Source: Adineta vaga | Taxonomy: Eukaryota > Rotifera | Direction: 5' to 3' | Assembly: GCA_021613535.1 (NCBI GenBank) | Contig: CP075493.1 | Location: forward strand, 13,950,001-14,014,000 | Length of the DNA stretch: 64,000 bases | Part shown: piece after piece, positions 57,060 through 64,000 of the stretch | Layout of the letters: every line of letters begins with the position of its first letter | How positions within the stretch are numbered: position 1 is the first letter of the stretch | The notes under the pieces: model-generated | What the model was told of the DNA's origin: nothing | The model's input: the letters and a program-made list of their open reading frames with translations, nothing else | The model's database searches: none | Position numbers and translations under genes: made by a program

Positions 57060-57518
57060 TCAAAGAGTTAGAATTTCCCATACACTACGAAATAATTCAT
57101 GAATATCTTGTGCAAAACTAACAACTCTCTCTACTTGATTTTGTATCCATTCGATGATTTGTTCTGTTATTTCCTTAACTCGATTAATAATACGTTCGAA
57201 CCATTCATTGATATGTGTCATACCAGTTGCCGATATGCCGAGAAAGTGTCGGTATGCATTCATTGCTTCGGTGTCATTGGCATCCGTTGGACGACGAGCT
57301 TTGATCTCATCACGAATATGATGAAGTCGATTGGTAACATTTTTAATGAATAGGTTTGATTCAAGTTCAACGCGTTGCTCAAGTTCTTCTGTGTTGATAG
57401 TATCATTTTGTGTGGTAACGTCAGTTAAGGTTTTTTCTAGTTCATCCGTTTGTGTTTGTAAATAGGTACATAATGGTGTTTGATATGTATCAATGAAATC
57501 CGTTGCTGTGTCACTCAT
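57060..57518 (-). CDS. RP-motif helical protein, subtype A, copy 1
   Basis: An intronless frame of 152 residues starts at ATG (MSDTATDFIDTYQTPLC). It has no signal peptide and is predicted almost wholly helical. Residues 18-60 are a Thr/Glu/Asn-rich amphipathic stretch. The shared family motif HIRDEIKARRP follows, then an acidic spacer (TDANDTEAMNAYRH) and a long C-terminal helix with FERIINRVKEITEQIIEWIQ. The family is new to me. The same protein, identical at all 152 positions, is coded at 60042-60500. The helical, often heptad-like C-terminal part suggests oligomerisation or membrane association; no function is proposed. Confidence 0.75.
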   Translation of the reverse strand: MSDTATDFIDTYQTPLCTYLQTQTDELEKTLTDVTTQNDTINTEELEQRVELESNLFIKNVTNRLHHIRDEIKARRPTDANDTEAMNAYRHFLGISATGMTHINEWFERIINRVKEITEQIIEWIQNQVERVVSFAQDIHELFRSVWEILTL

Positions 57519-58038
57519 GATCTCTGGTGGGTGGTTTGAATCGAAGAAGAGAAATGAATGTAATTTGAAAGAAGAGGAGAAGTTCTATTTTAAGAAGTGG
57601 AAGAAAGTTGGACATTTTCGTTTTCTTGTGATGATAAAAAACCCATATACTAGCTGGAAGGTAAGATAACAAGGTAAAAGGAGAAGAAGATATTAATTTC
57701 ATAATGTTGGAAACTTCTCATGATATAAAAATTATGTGTATCTCGTCTCTTAAACTCCACTAGTTCTCATACAGTCATCAAAAAGCCATTTTGCTCATGT
57801 TTTATAGTTTCTTTTCCAAAAACAAGATCTTGGAATATTCTCACTTTATTGATAATACTACGCAATGTTATTTTTCTAACGTAGGTCCTAAAAATACGTT
57901 AATTATTTGAATCCGTTAACTATTGTAGCGCATGTAATTATTGAAAATCATCTAGCGTCTTTAAAATGAATAAATAGAAAAATATTGCTCATCATTTTTA
58001 TAGCGTAGAACTTTTTAGATTGATTCTTTCATAATCAC
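57519..58038. other. Divergent region between two family genes
   Basis: The first about 55 bases match those beside the second copy at 60501-60558, and weaker similarity (ATGTTGGAAA, etc.) extends to about 57720. Otherwise no signal. Confidence 0.45.
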
Positions 58039-59126
58039 ATGTCTTCACCTGTGAAAAAAATTGATGAGAAATCATCATTTCAGGTTAGTATAATTGATGC
58101 GTCAAGATTTTATTGTAAGCAGAATTATTTTAGACGAAAAACGATGAACAAAGCGCAACAAATTCCGAATCATATCGTACACTCACCGCTGTCAATAAAA
58201 ACAAACGAAAACGAAATGATAGCGTCGACGCTTCTTCAAACAAAACTCGAGTAAGAATCGATAGACTCAGAGTGTAATTGTAATGTTCATTGAATCACAA
58301 AGACTCTTGACATCTTTGTAATCGTAATCAGAAATATATATATATATATATGCTTTATAAAAATAGGCTAGCAATCGTACAGCAAACTCAAACCGCACTA
58401 TAAACGACATTGTTCAGGTAACTTGATAAATTTGAATATAAAAACATCTTATTATTCTTTTATTTTTACCAGATTCATAATATTAAGCAACAAGAAGCAG
58501 CATCATTATCTTTTCACGAAACTTTTCAAGCTAATGTAAAGATTTCTTTCTTTCAATATTTATTTTCTCATATCTATTGTTTGTAATAGGATCTCGTTAC
58601 ACTTGTAAGAACTGATCTGGAACAAAGATCACCAACATTAGTTCTTAAATTAAAACCAACCGATCTGAAATGGTTTCAACCGCGTCGTTGGTTTTCATTT
58701 TGTAAACTATCTTCACAAGAAATTGATGAATATATTGGTGAACAATTTGATGAATATATCAAAGTCAATCGAGAAAGCTTGAATAATATTAGACAACGAA
58801 TTAAACAGTCTCGACCACAGGAAGGTACTAATGATTATGAGAATAAATTGAAACAATACTTGAAACTTGTTCATTGGTCAACAAAATTAATAGAATCATT
58901 AACGAAAATGTTTGAACAAATGCTTACTTTTTACCGTCAACGGGTCGAAAAACTGTGGGATGAAATAAATCAATTTCGTCTTTTTAGTTCAAGTAATATG
59001 AATGTTTTAGAGGAAAATTTTCTTAAAGGTATTGACGAATACTTTCAACAAGCCATGACGGAACATGTTGAACCAATCTTGAGTGAAATGGAAAATGAAA
59101 TCAAGATTGAAAAACGAAATGAATAA
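58039..59126 (+). CDS. RP-motif helical protein, subtype B, long multi-exon member
   Basis: Five exons, all joined in phase 0: 58039-58083, 58134-58250, 58367-58417, 58473-58535, 58590-59126, giving 270 residues. The first four exons code a Ser/Asn/Lys-rich head with a nuclear-localisation-like cluster (NKNKRKRN). Exon 5 codes the family domain: DLVTLVRTDLEQRSPTLVLK, WFQPRRWFSF, SQEIDEYIGEQFDEYI, motif NIRQRIKQSRP, and the helix MFEQMLTFYRQRVEKLWDEI, ending in an acidic helix (EPILSEMENEIKIEKRNE). The domain aligns with those at 59237 and 62044 over its whole length. Exact phase-0 splicing of four introns is strong support for a real gene. Function unknown. Confidence 0.75.
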
Positions 59127-59236
59127 TAAACTTTTATTTTTTTATCATTAAATTTTTGAAATTCAAGACAATCACAACAAATTACTCATATGATCTATTG
59201 CTATTGAGCATATGAAAAAAAATAAAATAATGAAGT

Positions 59237-59719
59237 TTAAATGGCCGAAATTTCAATTAATCTTTGTTCTACAGCCTCAAAATATTTAACCCATGTGTTG
59301 TTCATAATTGTATTAAGATAGAATGAATAGTTATTGACCAAATTATCAACATTCATGCCTTCATTTGTGACAATATCATTCCAGATTCTGTCAATAAATT
59401 GACGATAATGATCGAGTGTTTCTTCGAATGATTGTTGCATGCCAATTAGTAAAGATTCAGCAATTTCAAGTAAATTTCGATAAGCTCTTATCTTTGTTTC
59501 ATAGTGAAAATCATCCTCAAATGGACGAGCATTTTTAATGCGTTCTTGTAATTCTAATGTTTTGTTGACAAGCATTAATCTAATATCGTTTATTGTTTGA
59601 TCTATGTAGTCTCTATTGACACGATCGTCTGATTCAATCGAACTATCGCATGGTTTAGTAATTTGAGATCGTAATGTGCCTACCAATGTTCTTAATTCAT
59701 CTCGCATATTTTCTTCCAT
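59237..59719 (-). CDS. RP-motif helical protein, subtype B
   Basis: A frame of 160 residues starts at the ATG MEENMRDELRTLVGTL. The family motif is ELQERIKNARP, followed by DDFHYETKIRAYRNLLEIAE and SFEETLDHYRQFIDRIWNDI. It aligns end to end with the gene at 62044: ENMRDELRTLV against DNMRQKFKTLV, and the RIWNDI/DVWKDV segment. An acceptor (attttctag) lies just upstream of the ATG. In the sister gene a small first exon precedes this point; here the matching stretch (TTTCTGGAGAAAAA) has lost the GT donor. The gene may therefore start at this ATG or be disabled at its 5' end. Cytosolic; function unknown. Confidence 0.7.
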   Translation of the reverse strand: MEENMRDELRTLVGTLRSQITKPCDSSIESDDRVNRDYIDQTINDIRLMLVNKTLELQERIKNARPFEDDFHYETKIRAYRNLLEIAESLLIGMQQSFEETLDHYRQFIDRIWNDIVTNEGMNVDNLVNNYSFYLNTIMNNTWVKYFEAVEQRLIEISAI

Positions 59720-59979
59720 TAGTACAACAGCGCTCTAGAAAATATATTTATTAATTGATAATTCGTTTTTCTCCAGAAATCAACATTCGCTACCCGTATT
59801 ATATCCTCATCAGTAAATATTCATTCTACTAATTGAAGAACTCGAAAGAAAGAGATTTCGACGACGTTTAAGTCTGATCAGTCAATCATAGTTTGTAAAT
59901 ATTCTTACCGAAGATACCTTGCGATGATTCATTCGAAGGAATATGAAATTTTATGTTTTGTATCTAAAATACAAGGCAA

Positions 59980-60558
59980 AAATCAAGGAATTAAAGTGTA
60001 TGTAATATTTATTTTTTCTCGATTATTTATTATATAGTTATTCAAAGAGTTAGAATTTCCCACACACTACGAAATAATTCATGAATATCTTGTGCAAAAC
60101 TAACAACTCTCTCTACTTGATTTTGTATCCATTCGATGATTTGTTCTGTTATTTCCTTAACTCGATTAATAATACGTTCGAACCATTCATTGATATGTGT
60201 CATACCAGTTGCCGATATGCCGAGAAAGTGTCGGTATGCATTCATTGCTTCGGTGTCATTGGCATCCGTTGGACGACGAGCTTTGATCTCATCACGAATA
60301 TGATGAAGTCGATTGGTAACATTTTTAATGAATAGGTTTGATTCAAGTTCAACGCGTTGCTCAAGTTCTTCCGTGTTGATAGTATCATTTTGTGTGGTAA
60401 CGTCAGTTAAGGTTTTTTCTAGTTCATCCGTTTGTGTTTGTAAATAAGTACATAATGGTGTTTGATATGTATCAATGAAATCCGTTGCTGTGTCACTCAT
60501 GATCTGTGGTGGGTGGTTTGAATTGAAGAAGAGAAATGAATGTAATTTGAAAGAAGAG
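59980..60558. repeat. Duplicated block, second copy of 56995-57575
   Basis: About 580 bases, including the whole of one 152-codon gene, match with an offset of 2982 bases. Within the coding part three bases differ and all three changes are silent (GTA/GTG, ACA/ACG, ACC/ACT). Two more differences lie just upstream of the ATG. Similarity ends abruptly on the gene's 3' side and fades on the promoter side. Confidence 0.9.
60042..60500 (-). CDS. RP-motif helical protein, subtype A, copy 2
   Basis: This codes the same 152-residue protein as 57060-57518. The neighbouring promoter sequences have diverged beyond about 55 bases from the ATG, with weak islands of similarity further up, so the two genes could be regulated differently. 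All three differences in the coding region are silent. Purifying selection, recent duplication or gene conversion would all give this pattern; three silent and zero replacement changes cannot separate them. Same strand as copy 1, with one B-type gene in each orientation between them. Confidence 0.75.
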   Translation of the reverse strand: MSDTATDFIDTYQTPLCTYLQTQTDELEKTLTDVTTQNDTINTEELEQRVELESNLFIKNVTNRLHHIRDEIKARRPTDANDTEAMNAYRHFLGISATGMTHINEWFERIINRVKEITEQIIEWIQNQVERVVSFAQDIHELFRSVWEILTL

Positions 60559-61129
60559 GAAAGATATATATCTTAGTTAAGTCGGAAAGATTGAAGTGCT
60601 TATGGTGAGAAAAAACCATGATAAATAATAAGACGGAAAGAAGAAGAGTAAATATTAGAAGAAGATAAAGAGATGTTGAAGAAGATTTTGATTTTAAAAT
60701 GTTGGAAATTTCTTGTTACTCTAGAGCTTGTTGATTAATAGACATTCGACTTACCAAAGATAAGACTCCTCGCCATTGTTTTTTGCGTCGGTATTTAAAA
60801 GCCAGAAGTTGGTGTTCAAATAGTTCGGTATTTTTCATATATTTCAATTGTATTCAGTATAATTTCGCTATCCTATAATTCTTTGACCTTTTGAATTCTA
60901 TCTAACATAGTATACAGTGTTTAGCTATAGGTTTTGATAGTTTATTGCATGACAAAGTATTTCATTGTACTATATCATTAGTCCATTTTTTATATACAGT
61001 TAAGCTTTCTCATATAGTACTATCTTACTGTAATTTGTTTTTCAAAATCTGAAACTTAAAAAATGATAATAAATTGTTATTGTTTTAGATATTTGTATTT
61101 ATACAGAAGTTCGATACTATCAAGCAGCA
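60559..61129. other. Divergent promoter region
   Basis: Upstream of two divergent family genes. A TATTTAAAAG at 60793-60802 is a possible core promoter element, some 330 bases from the ATG at 61130, which would need a 5' UTR intron; an acceptor (ttgttttag) at 61081-61088 fits. Confidence 0.4.
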
Positions 61130-61567
61130 ATGGACAATTGGAATGCTAATCATTTCGAAAGCGAAATTAATCAAACAATGAAAGATGGTGTTGATTATAT
61201 GGAAGCGGAAGTTGCAAGAATTCGAGCAACCGATGCAGCTGACGAAGCAGAAAAAAGACTGGATAGTGTAATCAACGATTGTATCCATATGTACTCGACC
61301 AAAATGGGCGATGTTCGAGAGTCGATTAGAAGAAGAAGACCAATAAATCCACAAAGTCCTACATACAATCAAGATTTAGAACATTGGAAACAATTTTCGG
61401 ATGTCGCTGTTACTGGTATTAGCAGAACACAGACTGTGTTTGAACAAGTATTATCAAGAGTTCGCGAAATTGTCTCTAATATCCTCCAATGGATTGCAAA
61501 TGGTATGACCTGGGGTTTAGAATTACTCCGAGATGCTTTTGACTCTATTAGACGTGTAATTTCATAA
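61130..61567 (+). CDS. RP-motif helical protein, subtype A, diverged member
   Basis: A 145-residue frame starts MDNWNANHFESEINQTMK. Family motif DVRESIRRRRP is followed by NPQSPTYNQDLEHWKQFS, then VAVTGISRTQTVFEQVLSRV and REIVSNILQWIANGMTWGLE. These align with copy 1's ISATGMTHINEWFERIINRV and KEITEQIIEWIQNQVERVVS. The frame is open for 14 codons before the ATG back to an acceptor-like site, so an upstream coding exon cannot be excluded. It is clearly a paralogue of the identical pair but shares under half of their residues. Transcribed away from them. Confidence 0.75.
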   Translation: MDNWNANHFESEINQTMKDGVDYMEAEVARIRATDAADEAEKRLDSVINDCIHMYSTKMGDVRESIRRRRPINPQSPTYNQDLEHWKQFSDVAVTGISRTQTVFEQVLSRVREIVSNILQWIANGMTWGLELLRDAFDSIRRVIS

Positions 61568-62043
61568 ATAAGAATTTATTTTCAATTTTTCATTTTAATC
61601 TCGAAACTATATACGTATATATATATATATATATTTAATCTTTTGTGGTTTTTTACGTGAGTAAATTCAATAATATATCAATTTAATTGGCTTGTAAACA
61701 TGGTTATAATTCTAGCAGAAAAAAATAAATATAATACATTATTCGTAGTCATTTTTGTTCGCGAAGTAAAAGAAGAAAAAAGTTCACCAATTGAATGAGG
61801 GTATTTTTAACAAACCATTATTCATTCGAGAGGTGTTGAGAATATTCAAAATATGTTGTAAAGATTATTTCGAAAGTATACTTATGGTTATGAAAGGTAG
61901 TGAGACTAGCTTTGTCAAAATCGCTCCGATAGTGAGTATATTTAACTAGATGAAAGAAGTATTGTTAAAGAAAATGACTGTTTTGGTAATTTTATTATTT
62001 ATTAGACAAATTAATAATATAAGTATTTGAATATTTCAAAAAA
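61568..62043. other. Convergent 3' spacer
   Basis: Contains a (TA)n tract at 61615-61635 and otherwise no signal. Confidence 0.5.
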
Positions 62044-62625
62044 TTAAGCATGAATACGTTTAATCTCAGCTATTCTCCCTTCAATTTCTTTGAAATATTG
62101 ACCCCATTTGTTATTCATACACTTATTAATTTGTTGAGTATATCGATCGAGAATAGCATCAGTATTTTTGCCTTTATTCTTCGTAACGTCTTTCCAAACA
62201 TCGTTGATGAATTGATGAAAATGATCAAGTACTTCACCAAATGAGTTTTGCATTTCCTTGAACAATGGTTCAACAATCTTAAGTAAATTCAAGTAAGCTT
62301 GCATTTTAGCATTATACTGAGGATCATCGGGCGATGGACGAGCTTGTTTGATCCGCGTCCGTAAATCTACTGTTTTATCGACTAACATTACATGAATATC
62401 ATGAAGCATTTGATCAATATAAGCATCAAGTTCATCGTTCGACATCGCTGCAGTATCACGTGCCGGGCTAGCACCTTGTTTAAGCTTAAGTACAAGAGTC
62501 TTGAACTTTTGTCTCATATTATCTTCTGTGATTGTACGAGTTCCCTAAAATAAAAATTATTAATCTATATTTTTTATGAAATCCAGTTCCAATTAATTTA
62601 CTCCAGATGTATTTCGCTGCGCCAT
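62044..62625 (-). CDS. RP-motif helical protein, subtype B, two-exon member
   Basis: Exons 62625-62602 (MAQRNTSG) and 62544-62044 join in phase 0 over a 57-nt intron and give 174 residues. The second exon continues GTRTITEDNMRQKFKTLVLK, then NDELDAYIDQMLHDIHVMLV, motif DLRTRIKQARP, SPDDPQYNAKMQAYLNLLKI and SFGEVLDHFHQFINDVWKDV, ending in a basic tail (EIEGRIAEIKRIHA). It is the most intact B-type gene: start, splice sites and a TATA box are all in place. No signal peptide or membrane segment is seen. Confidence 0.78.
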
Positions 62626-62708
62626 AATTGTAGAACGAATTTTGTTACTCTATCTAGAAGAATTCAAATACTTACGTAACACGATTACTTATGCATCTTT
62701 GACGCTCA

Positions 62709-62716
62709 TTTTTATA
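62709..62716 (-). promoter_or_regulatory. TATA box of the two-exon B-type gene
   Basis: The minus strand reads TATAAAAA about 85 bases upstream of the ATG at 62625, within a region otherwise less A/T-homopolymeric than its surroundings. Confidence 0.45.
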
Positions 62717-63118
62717 CGGAGATGATATCTGTTTCTTCAAGAAGGAACGAATGCGTCATATAGATAACGAAGTGTCTATGTCGGAAAAAAAATACCAACT
62801 TGCTCTATCTTTCTTTTAGAGATACGAAAGATTAGAGTATTTTAAAGGAAAAATCAGTATGGAAGACAGATAAAGCCAAGAATAAATAAAACAATCTTGT
62901 TACACAAAGAGAACGTTCGTCGACACCTTCTTCTATCTCTCTGCATGCAATGCATATAATATGCTACATTTTTATCGAATATACACAAAGTTGTTGCATT
63001 AAATCTTATCCGTTCATACCAACACTAAATTACACTTATTCTTTCATGATATAAAAATTCGTTATTTTTTTATTCTATTATTCTTTACCATTTTAGATTC
63101 GATTGAAATCATACAATT

Positions 63119-63316
63119 ATGAGCAACAATAGTATTACCGGTGACAACTTTCGAACAACAGCAGACAATGCAATGACACAAATGCAAACAGAAAATATAG
63201 CTACACAACTTGAGGAAAATTGTGATGCAGTAATTAAAAATTGTCTTGGAATGTGTGACAACAAATTGCACGAAGTTCAAAAAGCAATCAAAAATGAAAA
63301 ACCAGTCATTTCATAA
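63119..63316 (+). CDS. RP-motif family, short truncated member
   Basis: A 65-codon frame starts MSNNSITGDNFRTTADNAMT and ends at the family motif: NCLGMCDNKLHEVQKAIKNEKP, then VIS and stop. It aligns with the N-terminal half of the gene at 61130 (DSVINDCIHMYSTKMGDVRESI). The C-terminal helix region is absent in every frame downstream. An acceptor-like tttag precedes the ATG by about 22 bases. It could be a truncated pseudogene or a naturally short protein, possibly a dominant-negative form. Confidence 0.55.
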   Translation: MSNNSITGDNFRTTADNAMTQMQTENIATQLEENCDAVIKNCLGMCDNKLHEVQKAIKNEKPVIS

Positions 63317-64000
63317 AATATTTCCTATTGAGAAATGTTTCATCTATTTTCTCTTCAATAATATATTAAATAAAACATCGTAAAATCGATATCAATCCAT
63401 CTTTAAAAAAACGGTCTTCTTTTGATTATAAAAAATGATGAAGATATATATGTTATAATAATTTAATGTCCCTTTGTCGTAAGAAAGATAGTTTGTATAG
63501 TAAGAAGATATTGAAGGATTTTTGAAATATTCTGACCCCGCAGATCAAAATTATTTCTTATGTCATAATAGACGCGAACAATACTCGTGGACGATTTAGA
63601 AAAATATTCCATGATGATGTGATATAAAACAAAATTGTTGCTAGAATAGATTTCGATTCGAACACAATTAATCGAAAATATGATTTAAAAATATCAATAG
63701 AAATGTTTGAAAATTAAAATTCTAAAACATCTTAATCCGTAGTTAAATAAAGAATAGCACTATAACGAAAAGACGTCGAAACGTATGGTATCAGTGTATT
63801 TTCTTTACTATCAAAAATACACATACTATGTGTTATAGAATGAGTTTGTTTTGTCTACTTGTCAATTGAAATTCAGTTTTGGAATAAATGCGAATGATTT
63901 TGAATATTTCACGTAATTACTATGTTACTTATATATTAGTGCCCTCTACAATTACAAAAAACATAACATGAGTAATCGTATATAAATATTTCTTTCTTTC
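63317..64000. other. Intergenic to window end, no gene seen
   Basis: No supported frame or repeat is visible before the window ends. Confidence 0.5.

Noticed and set aside
1-64000. CRISPR array, bacterial operon, rRNA, intact transposon or integrated virus
   Set aside because: Introns and animal gene families show eukaryotic nuclear DNA; no direct-repeat/spacer array, rRNA core, transposase, reverse transcriptase or capsid-like frame was seen.

Overview
The window looks like nuclear DNA of a bdelloid rotifer (Adineta/Rotaria/Philodina type). The sequence is AT-rich and genes are small and closely spaced on both strands. Where I could splice them, they are cut by GT-AG introns, mostly 45-100 nt. 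The gene families fit that group: secreted LURP-one/tubby-like protein, F-box/LRR remnants, Hint-domain protein, NHL-propeller receptors, LDLa-EGF-7TM receptors, many divergent rhodopsin-like receptors, a thaumatin-like remnant. Short inverted elements carry arms of GTGTGG(G) units that resemble the bdelloid telomere hexamer. The species assignment is inference; I could run no search.

Layout. 0-11.8 kb: a small Cys-rich secreted peptide, an RBR-ligase remnant, a secreted LURP-one-like protein, a three-exon orphan, an F-box/LRR remnant, a death-effector-like membrane protein with one nonsense codon, a proline-rich ADP-ribosyltransferase-like protein, a thaumatin remnant and a broken secreted coiled-coil gene. 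13-16.5 kb: a membrane protein with a Thr/Ser mucin stalk and a Hedgehog-type Hint domain, then a GPCR pseudogene. 16.5-22 kb: gene-poor, with a 20-bp minisatellite and a decayed inverted counterpart. 22-25.7 kb: an intronless 3.7-kb gene fusing an S-adenosylhomocysteine-hydrolase-like domain to a STAND-type NTPase and TPRs. 26.5-31.7 kb: a double NHL propeller/EGF/TM receptor and a RING-LRR protein. 34-38.7 kb: a 1.5-kaa LDLa-EGF-7TM receptor. 39.7-41.7 kb: a TGP-repeat protein and a small heat shock protein with two alpha-crystallin domains. 42-50.5 kb: three GPCRs, a GH31 glycosidase with an in-frame stop, an E2 enzyme and two remnants. 51.2-56.2 kb: a kinase plus F-box/LRR and propeller pseudogenes.

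57-63.3 kb is the most interesting stretch: seven members (one truncated) of what I read as one undescribed family of small helical proteins. They share a motif [R/Q]-x-x-I-[K/R]-x-x-[R/K/S]-P and lie in mixed orientation. Two members encode identical proteins and differ by three synonymous bases.

Single in-frame stops or frameshifts in otherwise open, still splice-competent genes recur across the window, which suggests many young pseudogenes or assembly errors. Gene starts given here are ATGs; several longer open frames begin only with GTG or TTG and were shortened or joined to an upstream exon.
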